This document shows, piece by piece, positions 1 to 5,312 of a stretch of DNA of 5,312 nucleotides (the stretch's first letter is position 1; each line of letters opens with the position of its first letter). The DNA is from Gemmatimonadota bacterium (GTDB taxonomy: Bacteria; Gemmatimonadota; Gemmatimonadetes; Gemmatimonadales; GWC2-71-9). Location of the stretch: assembly GCA_029862935.1 (NCBI GenBank), contig JAOTWK010000270.1:1-5312 (forward strand), given 5' to 3'. The position numbers and the translations under genes are program-made. Under the pieces are notes generated by a model that was not told the origin of the DNA, did no database searches, and worked only from the letters and a program-made list of their open reading frames with translations.

Positions 1-159
1 TGCGGACCAGATTTCATTGGTCTTGACGTCTTTGAGGAAGAGGAACGTGCCCCAGCAGTCACGCGTCGTATCTTCTCGCCATCTGGTCACCGCGAGGTCG
101 TGCCATCGGCTGAACCCCGAACCCGCCGCCGTGACCATGACCATGTACCGACCGTTCGA
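1..159 (-). other. Start of the GH94-like C-terminal domain, cut by window edge
   Basis: Residues about 1605-1657 read LSNGRYMVMVTAAGSGFSRW followed by a conserved DLAVTRWRED segment and WGTFLFLKD. This is the beginning of the beta-sandwich domain that opens the GH94 (former glycosyltransferase family 36) part of the synthase. In the family this C-terminal part acts as a beta-1,2-glucan phosphorylase that sets chain length before cyclization. The catalytic (alpha/alpha)6 barrel and its acid residue lie outside the window, so its activity cannot be judged here. Confidence 0.88.
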
Positions 160-3100
160 CAACACGTGCGTGCGCGGCGAGATGTCGTGGGGTGATTCGA
201 ATCGTCGCAGCGTGGGTGGAATGAGGTCGCGCACATGGGCGGCCACCTGCACTTCCTCACCCCGAGGCCGTGCCACCGCTACCGCACGCGGGGTGCGTTC
301 CTGCAGCAACAACTCCGCTGCCTGAATCGTTGGATGCGAGTGGAAGTGTCTCCTGGTCAGGCCATCGTGCACGACGTTGCCCAGCGAGACGATGGTCATC
401 CCCTGATGGTGGGCCATGTACGCCCGGACGACTGCAACCAGTTCCTTCTCGGGAAGTCTCGACGGTGTGAAATCCAGCGCCTCATAGAACCCATAGGCGC
501 CTCTCGCCCCGGCCTCTTCGAGATGCGCAAAGTTGTCGACCACGGCCTTGGGATCCACCATAGCCGCGAGCGCACTGGCATAGGGTGCTACCACCACGTC
601 CTCGAACAGCCCGCGCTTGAGTCCGAGGCCGGGCACACCGAAATCCGAGTACTGATAGGTGAGCTCCACATCGCGCACGTTGTAGGCCGACTCGGAGACC
701 CCCCACGGCACACCTCGTTCCGCCCCGTACCGAACCTGGCGTCCCACGACGAGGCGGCATGAGAGATCCAAGAGACTGCGTGCAGGCTGCTCCATCACGA
801 GCAGTGGCATCAAGTACTCGAACATCGATCCCGACCATGAGACGAGCGCCGACTCCCGGCCAACCGGTGTGAGCGCTCTGCCCAGCAGGAACCAGTGCCG
901 CGGCGAGACGTCTCCCTTGGCAACGGCCAAGAAGCTCGCCAGCCTCGCCTCCGATGCCAGCAGGTCGTAGCAGCTCGGGTCGAGGGTGTTGTCGGCAACG
1001 CGGAACCCGATCGAGAAAAGGTTGCGCGAGGAGTCGAACAGGAATCGGAAGTCCATTCCCCAAGCCATTTGTTCGGCTTGCAGTGCGAGAGCGGAGAGGC
1101 GGTGCCTAATCGTGGTGGGCGCTGGCGCTGGCGCGTCGGGATCATCGTGACGAATCAGCTCGAGATCGCGCGCGTGACTCTGGACGGTGTCTCGAACCGC
1201 TGTTGCCCACCTCTCCGTCTCCGACGCGTCCCCGTTCGTCGCGCCGGTGGAAAGGGTGCTGACGATGTCCAGCAAGTTCTCCGCACGCGTCTCCAGCACC
1301 TCGAACCGGCGCTCCCATTCAGGGATCGCCGTCGGGGGATCCTCGAGCGCGGCCGACATGGCCTGCAAGGCTTCTTGCACCTCCAACGCCGTGACCGTCT
1401 CCGATCGCGGGCGGAACTCGGCTGTCTCCACCTGTTCGCGCACGGGTTGCAACGCGTCGTGAATCCCGTCCAGCACGTGCGGGCTCAGCAGCGGCTGACG
1501 CATGAGCTGGCGGCATCCTTGCGCCAACGCAAGGAGATGCCCCGCCAAGTTCCCGCTGTCGACGGTGGAGATGTACAGGGGATCGAGCGGCCGGAGGTCC
1601 GTGGTGTCGTACCAGTTGAAGAAATGTCCGTGAAACCGGCGCAGGCCGGTCATCGTCTCAAACGTGGCTTCGAGCCGCTGGGTCATGTCCACGATCCCAA
1701 TCCAGCCGAAGTCGCGGGCGGCCATGACACTCAGGAGGTACAGCCCCATGTTGGTGGGTGACGTGCGGTGGGCGACCACGGGCTCGGGATCTTCTTGGAA
1801 GTTGTCAGGTGGAAGAGAGTTCTCCTCCTCGTTGACGAACTGTTCAAAGAAGCGCCACGTACGTCGAGCGACGAGGCGGAGCGAGCGCGTCTCCCGCGGT
1901 GTCAGGCGGCGGCGTTCGGCGAGCTCCGTCGGCAGGCTGAGCCGCCACGCCAGAACGGGTGCCAGGGCCCAAAAGAGTACCACCGGTCCGGCAACCGGCC
2001 ACGCACCCGGCTTGGCCACGAGGAAGAGCCCCGCGGCGCCCGCCGCGAGCACCAGGCTCCAGCGGAGGTGCTGATAGAACGCACGCAAGCTCGGGTCGAC
2101 TCCGTAGCCAGCCTGTGCGGCTGGGACCCACTCCAGGAGCTGGCGCTTCGTGATGTAGAGTCGCCCCAGGGTACGCACCACCGCATCGGTGATGTACCGA
2201 GCCCGATGCGCCATCACCGCGATCCCAAGCATCACCTGCAGCGACGCAAGCTGAATATCACGGCCCGTGGCGCGCAGGTGACTTCGCTTGGAGAACCCCT
2301 GCCTGCGCGGGATCAGTCCGTCGAGCACCGGCATGAAGGCGGGGAACGCGATGGATGCGAGGACCAGACCGGTCCACAGTGCCGGTGAGACCGTCGGCAG
2401 GGTCCAGGCAGCGACGACCAGCAGAAACGACGACGGCGCGGTGAGACTGCGACGGAGATTGTCCAGCATCTTCCAGCGGCTGTGCACGGGAATGCGTGTC
2501 CGCTGCCTGTTCTCCCGCTCCGCGTTCCTTTGGCCAAGAATCCAGGGAAGGAGCTGCCAGTCGCCCCGTACCCAGCGGTGGGCGCGGCGGACGGCCACTT
2601 CATAGTTGTTGGGAAACTCCTCGAACAGGTCGATATCGGTCACGAGACCGGCGCGCGCAAACACGCCCTCGAACAAGTCGTGACTCAGGAGCGCGTTCTC
2701 CGGCACCCGGTCGGCAAGCGCCGTCTCGTACGCGTCGACGTCGTAGATCCCCTTGCCCGTGTACGACCCCTCGCCGAACAGGTCCTGATACACATCGGAG
2801 ACCGCTGCCGCATACGGGTCCACGCCCCCGGGACCTGACACGATCCGCTGATAGGGGGTGCTGTGGGGTCCCGTCGGCAAGGACGGCGTGATTCGCGGTT
2901 GCAGGATCGCGTATCCCTCGACCACCCGGCCCAGCTCGGGGTCGACGCGCGGTCGATTCAACGGGTGGGCCATGGTCCCAACGAGGCGGTAGGCCGCCCG
3001 CCCGGGAAGGCGAGTGTCGGCATCCAGGGTGATGACGTAGCGGACGCCATCGGGCACGGTGGGCGGTCTGCCGTTGACCGGAATGAACGTGGTATCGGTT

Positions 3101-4971
3101 GCGCCGCGCAGCAGGCGGTTCAACTCGTGCAACTTCCCGCGCTTGCGTTCCCACCCCATCCACGTGCCCTCTGTCTCGTTCCACAGGCGTCGGCGATGCA
3201 GCAGGATGAACCGGTCCCCTCCGTCGAGCGGACTTCCGTATCGCTCGTTGAGACCCGCAATGCCCTCGGCCAGCTCGGTGAGGAGCTCCTGGTCGCCAGG
3301 CATGTGCTCGGTGGCAGCGTCCTTCCAATCGGTGAGGAGCGCGAAATGGAGACGGCCGCCGGGATTGGCGAGGTAGTGCACTTGGAGCCGCTCGATGGAC
3401 TCCTCGATTCCCTCGCGGCTTGTGAGGAGCGATGGGACCACGACCATGGTTCGCAGCTCGGCGGGCACGCCACCGGTGAGGTCGAGTTTTGAGAGCAGTC
3501 GGGGTGGAACGACAATCGTGACCAGGCGATGGACCAGAGCCACCGCAATGTCGGACGCGGGAACGAGAGCGAGGATCCCCACCAACACGAGGATCGGTAC
3601 CGCAACACCCGCGCGGAGGGTCAGGAACAGCGGTCCGGCGAGCAGGAGAGCCGTGAAGACGGCGATCATTCCAAAATAGCCGGACGTTGCATGCATGCGC
3701 CATGCGCGGCGAATCCGGACGCGCAAGGGGAGACGATAGCCCAGTCGCGTTTCGAATCCCCACCTGCCACCCGACACCAGGTAGTATCCCGGATCCTCCT
3801 CGCGGGTCTCCGGCACGGCGAACGCCCCTGATGGCTCTTGCGACGGGTCTGTCGCGGCGTCGGGAGCGGGAGGCGAAGAGGCGCTCGGTCGTTCGCGTCG
3901 CGCCTCGCGGGCCAGTGTCACCGCCTCACGCGCCACCTCCAGTTCCGACCAGGTGGATCCCCGTGACAGTTCCTCGACCGCCTCTCGGTACTTGTTGCGT
4001 GTGGCGAAGTCCATCGCGGCGAACCCGGGAGCCGCTCTGAACGTCTCATCCACCAGACTGACTCCCTCGAAGAACTCCTGCCAACTGATAGACGACATCC
4101 ACCGCATGCTCGTGATGATGTTCCGGACGGTGATGTTCGCCTCTGCCTGCGCCTGATGGACCTGCGTGACGATTTCACCGGGGGACGTTCCCTGGGCGGC
4201 CAGGGTTTCGTTCAACCAGCCGAGGGCCGGTGCGACCGACAGCGGCTGGTCACGGAGCCGTTGCAGCAATTGCACGGCGAATGCGCTGGCGAGCGGGGTC
4301 GTGCCCAAACCGCCCAACACATCGTCTACGTGTTCCGTCGGCCGGCCGCTCAAGCCCAGCCGACGATCCGCTACGTCATCGGCGCTCGCGCGCCCCTTGC
4401 GGGCGCGGATGACCAACTCCGTCAGCCGTCGCAGGTTCTCCAAGAGGGCAACGCGAAGGTGGATCGCGATCGCCCACAGCTCGCCGATGCCGAGGGGTTG
4501 GACCCGTTGGTAGGCCCGCACGAATGCCTGCAGCGTCTCCAGATCAAAGCGACTGTCGGTATGCGCCACGTAAGCCCACGCCAATCCATAGACGCGCGGG
4601 TATCCACCGAGGTGGTGGCCCTCGGCGATCTTCGGCAGGAGTTTGTAGAAACTGTGCGGCAGATGGTCCCGGATCTCTCGGATCTGCCCGTCCACCACGT
4701 GGAAGTTGTCGAGGAGCCACTCCTCGGCCTGCGTGATATGCCTCTTTTGGCGCACCGCCTCGACGATGTCCCGGTACCCGGCGAGCAGCACCTTCCCGTT
4801 CTCGCGCACACGAGGCATGAGCCGGCGGCCTTTGTCGCGTGCGTCGGCGGTGGGTTGGGCCGCGGCCAGGCTCACGCCGTGCTGTTCGAGCCGCTCGATA
4901 CCGAACACCTCGGCACGGATCGGCTCTTCCACGCTAGGAAGCGCCGCGACTATCGCGTCCGTCGTGTTCAC
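1..4971 (-). CDS. ndvB: Cyclic beta-1,2-glucan synthase (GT84 / cyclization domain / GH94), 3' end cut by window edge
   Basis: This inner-membrane enzyme polymerises glucose from UDP-glucose into beta-1,2-linked chains on the protein itself and closes them into cyclic glucans. The open frame gives 1657 residues here; family members usually have about 2,800, so the C terminus lies beyond the left edge. In order I read an N-terminal helical domain (18-345, with AEEWLLDNFH near 82 and MDFATR at 320), a Pro-rich linker, two membrane segments (432-476), GT84 (about 500-840, TLDADT around D650/D652, HRWVRGDWQ at 798-806), more hydrophobic segments (845-1009), the glycoamylase-like cyclization domain (1035-1570) and the beginning of GH94 (from about 1605). 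GTG is chosen as start because it follows a purine-rich Shine-Dalgarno, is the only usual start codon after the in-frame TGA at 5034-5032, and precedes the conserved N-terminal IRAEVFGIERLEQH by about 17 residues. No exporter (NdvA/ChvA type) is in view. The family call is very secure; the symbol is by analogy with rhizobial ndvB/chvB. Confidence 0.96.
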   Translation of the reverse strand, partial: MNTTDAIVAALPSVEEPIRAEVFGIERLEQHGVSLAAAQPTADARDKGRRLMPRVRENGKVLLAGYRDIVEAVRQKRHITQAEEWLLDNFHVVDGQIREIRDHLPHSFYKLLPKIAEGHHLGGYPRVYGLAWAYVAHTDSRFDLETLQAFVRAYQRVQPLGIGELWAIAIHLRVALLENLRRLTELVIRARKGRASADDVADRRLGLSGRPTEHVDDVLGGLGTTPLASAFAVQLLQRLRDQPLSVAPALGWLNETLAAQGTSPGEIVTQVHQAQAEANITVRNIITSMRWMSSISWQEFFEGVSLVDETFRAAPGFAAMDFATRNKYREAVEELSRGSTWSELEVAREAVTLAREARRERPSASSPPAPDAATDPSQEPSGAFAVPETREEDPGYYLVSGGRWGFETRLGYRLPLRVRIRRAWRMHATSGYFGMIAVFTALLLAGPLFLTLRAGVAVPILVLVGILALVPASDIAVALVHRLVTIVVPPRLLSKLDLTGGVPAELRTMVVVPSLLTSREGIEESIERLQVHYLANPGGRLHFALLTDWKDAATEHMPGDQELLTELAEGIAGLNERYGSPLDGGDRFILLHRRRLWNETEGTWMGWERKRGKLHELNRLLRGATDTTFIPVNGRPPTVPDGVRYVITLDADTRLPGRAAYRLVGTMAHPLNRPRVDPELGRVVEGYAILQPRITPSLPTGPHSTPYQRIVSGPGGVDPYAAAVSDVYQDLFGEGSYTGKGIYDVDAYETALADRVPENALLSHDLFEGVFARAGLVTDIDLFEEFPNNYEVAVRRAHRWVRGDWQLLPWILGQRNAERENRQRTRIPVHSRWKMLDNLRRSLTAPSSFLLVVAAWTLPTVSPALWTGLVLASIAFPAFMPVLDGLIPRRQGFSKRSHLRATGRDIQLASLQVMLGIAVMAHRARYITDAVVRTLGRLYITKRQLLEWVPAAQAGYGVDPSLRAFYQHLRWSLVLAAGAAGLFLVAKPGAWPVAGPVVLFWALAPVLAWRLSLPTELAERRRLTPRETRSLRLVARRTWRFFEQFVNEEENSLPPDNFQEDPEPVVAHRTSPTNMGLYLLSVMAARDFGWIGIVDMTQRLEATFETMTGLRRFHGHFFNWYDTTDLRPLDPLYISTVDSGNLAGHLLALAQGCRQLMRQPLLSPHVLDGIHDALQPVREQVETAEFRPRSETVTALEVQEALQAMSAALEDPPTAIPEWERRFEVLETRAENLLDIVSTLSTGATNGDASETERWATAVRDTVQSHARDLELIRHDDPDAPAPAPTTIRHRLSALALQAEQMAWGMDFRFLFDSSRNLFSIGFRVADNTLDPSCYDLLASEARLASFLAVAKGDVSPRHWFLLGRALTPVGRESALVSWSGSMFEYLMPLLVMEQPARSLLDLSCRLVVGRQVRYGAERGVPWGVSESAYNVRDVELTYQYSDFGVPGLGLKRGLFEDVVVAPYASALAAMVDPKAVVDNFAHLEEAGARGAYGFYEALDFTPSRLPEKELVAVVRAYMAHHQGMTIVSLGNVVHDGLTRRHFHSHPTIQAAELLLQERTPRAVAVARPRGEEVQVAAHVRDLIPPTLRRFESPHDISPRTHVLSNGRYMVMVTAAGSGFSRWHDLAVTRWREDTTRDCWGTFLFLKDVKTNEIWSA
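262..1869 (-). other. Glycoamylase-like cyclization domain (GH189 type)
   Basis: Residues about 1035-1570 match the middle domain of cyclic beta-1,2-glucan synthases, which in characterised homologues carries out the transglycosylation that closes the ring. Landmarks in order are NEEENSLPPDNFQED (1048-1062), VVAHRTSPTNMGLYLLS (1066-1082), HGHFFNWYDT (1114-1123), STVDSGNLAGH (1135-1145), MDFRFLFD (1306-1313), YDLLASEARLASF (1335-1347), SWSGSMFEYLMPLL (1378-1391), RGVPWGVSESAYN (1419-1431), FYEALDFTPSRLP (1495-1507) and MAHHQGM (1519-1525). Conserved acids such as E1385, E1427 and E1497 are candidates for catalysis, but I cannot assign nucleophile and acid/base by eye. Between about 1178 and 1300 lies a helical, charge-rich section ending in an Ala-Pro repeat linker. 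All landmarks look intact. Confidence 0.88.
1118..1134. repeat. Short tandem GGCGCT repeat encoding an Ala-Pro linker
   Basis: The unit GGCGCT is present almost three times in a row on the plus strand. On the minus strand it encodes the PDAPAPAPTT linker of the synthase (about residues 1278-1287). The unit is six bases, so copy-number change would keep the reading frame and only lengthen or shorten this flexible linker. Confidence 0.6.
1945..2439 (-). other. Hydrophobic membrane region between GT84 and cyclization domain
   Basis: After the transferase domain, residues about 845-882 hold two hydrophobic stretches (around SSFLLVVAAWTL and LWTGLVLASIAFPAFM). Residues about 972-1009 hold two more (around SLVLAAGAAGLFLVA and VVLFWALAPVLAW). 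A weaker stretch lies near 925-932 (LQVMLGIAVM). Between them is a charged cytosol-like segment with KRSHLRATGRD. The layout fits a channel-forming membrane part next to the transferase, as in other processive synthases. The number of true transmembrane helices here is uncertain from inspection alone. Confidence 0.7.
2452..3474 (-). other. GT84 glucosyltransferase domain
   Basis: Residues about 500-840 form a GT-A-like processive transferase domain. It starts with GGVPAELRTMVVVPSLLTS, the first nucleotide-binding strand of the family. YVITLDADTRLP (645-656) supplies the D-x-D (D650, D652) expected to bind UDP-glucose and metal. The stretch SDVYQDLFGEGSYTGKGIYD (725-744) and LLSHDLFEG (761-769) are family signatures, the latter with the HD/E acidic residues (D765, E768) that could supply the general base. 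HRWVRGDWQL (798-807) corresponds to the Q/R-x-x-RW type acceptor motif of processive transferases. All key residues look intact, so this domain should be active. Roles of individual residues are inferred from related processive beta-glycosyltransferases. Confidence 0.93.
3544..3678 (-). other. First pair of transmembrane segments in the glucan synthase
   Basis: Residues about 432-453 (from YFGMIAVFTALLLAGPLF) and 456-476 (from VAVPILVLVGILALVPASDI) are two uncharged hydrophobic stretches separated by a very short turn. They are preceded by a strongly basic run (LRVRIRRAWR, 416-425), which by the positive-inside rule keeps the N-terminal domain in the cytoplasm. A hairpin of this kind returns the chain to the cytoplasm for the GT84 domain that follows, which needs cytosolic UDP-glucose. 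Segment ends are estimated by eye. Confidence 0.8.
3811..3888 (-). other. Pro/Ala/Ser-rich linker in the glucan synthase
   Basis: Residues about 362-387 read PSASSPPAPDAATDPSQEPS and on to AFAVP. The stretch is rich in Pro, Ala and Ser and has no hydrophobic core, so it is probably disordered. It joins the N-terminal helical domain (ending with the conserved MDFATR region and a basic helix) to the ETREEDPGYYLVSGGRW segment that precedes the first membrane hairpin. Confidence 0.7.
3937..4920 (-). other. N-terminal cytosolic domain of the glucan synthase
   Basis: Residues about 18-345 are predominantly helical in character, with no membrane segment. Recognisable family landmarks in order are IRAEVFGIERLEQHG (18-32), AEEWLLDNFHVVDGQI (82-97), HLPHSFYKLLPKIAEG (103-118), GGYPRVYGLAWAYVAH (122-137) and MDFATRNKYREAVEEL (320-335). 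This part is shared by full-length NdvB/ChvB proteins and sits on the cytoplasmic side before the first membrane pair. It has no catalytic motif I can point to. Its exact role is not evident from the sequence; a structural or regulatory role next to the GT84 domain is an inference. Confidence 0.8.
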
Positions 4972-4973
4972 AT

Positions 4974-4983
4974 CCCCTTCCCT
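4974..4983 (-). promoter_or_regulatory. Ribosome binding site of the glucan synthase
   Basis: The minus strand reads AGGGAAGGGGAT directly before the GTG start. Counting AGGGA as the core, the spacing to GTG is seven bases. The site decides the start: an ATG overlapping it by two bases (ATGTGA) is out of frame and ends at once. Confidence 0.65.
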
Positions 4984-5123
4984 GCCCCAACGTCCGACGG
5001 TGCGGGGGTGGCATGAGCACGTCGACGCGTCTCAGCAGCCCCTTGGCGGTAGTCCGGTCGCGTCCACTTCGTGGGATGTGAAGACATGGTCAGCCACCCA
5101 GTTCGTCGCTTGGGAAATGCTGC

Positions 5124-5136
5124 GACACCCGGTGTC
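5124..5136. repeat. Short inverted repeat GACACC-C-GGTGTC
   Basis: Two six-base arms (GACACC and GGTGTC) flank a single C. The symmetry suits a dimeric regulator site better than an RNA hairpin, since a one-base loop cannot form. It lies about 150 bases before the GTG start. I know of no regulator with this exact site, so the role is open. Confidence 0.3.
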
Positions 5137-5171
5137 ACGTTCGGGAGTTCAAATATGGAACCCAACGTGCT

Positions 5172-5183
5172 CGGGCGCGCCCG
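5172..5183. repeat. 12-base perfect palindrome CGGGCGCGCCCG
   Basis: CGGGCGCGCCCG is its own reverse complement. It lies just downstream (in the synthase direction) of the promoter-like sequence at 5188-5208, a position where an operator could sit. In GC-rich DNA short palindromes of G and C arise by chance, so function is only a possibility. Confidence 0.35.
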
Positions 5184-5187
5184 GTCA

Positions 5188-5208
5188 ATCATACAATGAT
5201 GTCGCCAA
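5188..5208 (-). promoter_or_regulatory. Possible promoter element (TATGAT, overlapping a sigma-54-like match)
   Basis: On the minus strand TATGAT (5193-5188) differs from the -10 consensus by one base, but no good -35 box lies 16-18 bases before it. Overlapping it, TTGGCGACATCATTGTA (5208-5192) has the sigma-54 layout of GG, ten bases, then G: TTGG and TTG fit, but the nearly invariant C at -12 is T. Either would give a leader of about 200 bases or more. Both matches are weak and could be chance. Confidence 0.22.
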
Positions 5209-5312
5209 TGGGCGAGATTGGATACGTGAGGACCCAAAGCCGACATGCGACTCATCGGCGAGTGGGAGGGTGGTCGGGGTACAAGGCGGCCAATTTTCAG
5301 CCTTCAGTTGTC

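Larger units (their letters stand above)
4972..5312 (-). other. Upstream region of the glucan synthase, no convincing gene
   Basis: This stretch of about 340 bases should hold the promoter and 5' leader of the synthase. It has a lower G/C share than the gene in places (for example around 5148-5160 and 5185-5200), as expected for a control region. It holds one 95-codon frame on the minus strand (5255-4968), which I do not accept as a gene, two short palindromes and two weak promoter-like sequences. I see no tRNA, no terminator with a T run, and no plausible divergent gene starting on the plus strand. Confidence 0.6.

Noticed and set aside
235..762. Plus-strand open frame of 175 codons near the left edge
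   Set aside because: It is antisense to the most conserved stretch of the cyclization domain (the VPWGVSESAYN and MAHHQGM region) and has no recognisable protein features.
895..1761. Plus-strand open frame of 288 codons opposite the synthase
   Set aside because: It lies wholly antisense to the conserved cyclization domain, its translation is rich in Arg, Gly, His and Val with no recognisable domain, and GC-rich coding DNA commonly leaves long antisense frames open.
2600..3763. Minus-strand open frame of 387 codons in another frame
   Set aside because: It overlaps the GT84 domain in a different frame. Its translation is dominated by Arg, Pro and His, typical of an out-of-frame read of GC-rich DNA, while the synthase frame carries clear catalytic motifs.
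4156..5016. Plus-strand open frame of 286 codons over the synthase N terminus
   Set aside because: It is antisense to the well-conserved N-terminal domain and crosses the synthase start and its ribosome binding site. No family resemblance is seen in its translation.
5281..5312. Possible terminator of a gene to the right (GGCC-AATTTT-CAGCC)
   Set aside because: The arms pair over only three or four bases and no run of T follows, so a hairpin terminator is not supported.
1..5312. CRISPR array, insertion sequence, phage or defence genes, tRNA or rRNA
   Set aside because: No regularly spaced repeats, terminal inverted repeats with a transposase, or RNA gene signatures are visible. One continuous synthase gene accounts for all but about 340 bases.

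Overview
The window holds one very large gene on the minus strand that fills almost everything from about position 4971 down to position 1 and runs off the left edge. About 340 bases of its upstream region lie on the right. Translated on the minus strand (codons starting at positions divisible by three), the frame stays open for 1657 codons without a stop. It reads throughout as a cyclic beta-1,2-glucan synthase of the NdvB/ChvB type. I read this frame by hand end to end and saw no frameshift. The C-terminal part of the protein (roughly the last 1,000 to 1,200 residues in a typical family member) lies outside the window.

From the N terminus (right) to the left edge the layout is: a cytosolic helical N-terminal domain (residues about 18-345); a Pro/Ala/Ser-rich linker; two membrane segments (about 432-476); the GT84 glucosyltransferase domain (about 500-840) with a TLDADT metal-binding motif and an HRW-x-RGDWQ motif; further hydrophobic segments (about 845-1009); a glycoamylase-like cyclization domain (about 1035-1570); and the first 50 or so residues of the GH94-like domain at the edge. 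This matches the known scheme. UDP-glucose is polymerised into a protein-bound beta-1,2-glucan at the inner face of the cytoplasmic membrane. The chain length is controlled by the GH94-like part, and the middle domain closes the ring. The product normally ends up in the periplasm or outside the cell.

The organism looks like a GC-rich, probably Gram-negative bacterium: codon third positions are mostly G or C and the product is a periplasmic glucan. I cannot name a phylum from this. No exporter, regulator, RNA gene, mobile element or CRISPR array is visible. The upstream 340 bases contain a good ribosome binding site, a doubtful short reading frame overlapping the synthase start by GTGA, two short palindromes and weak promoter-like sequences. 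Several long reading frames lie opposite or out of frame with the synthase; I regard them as shadows. I see no evidence for a novel system; the points worth checking are mainly in the upstream region.
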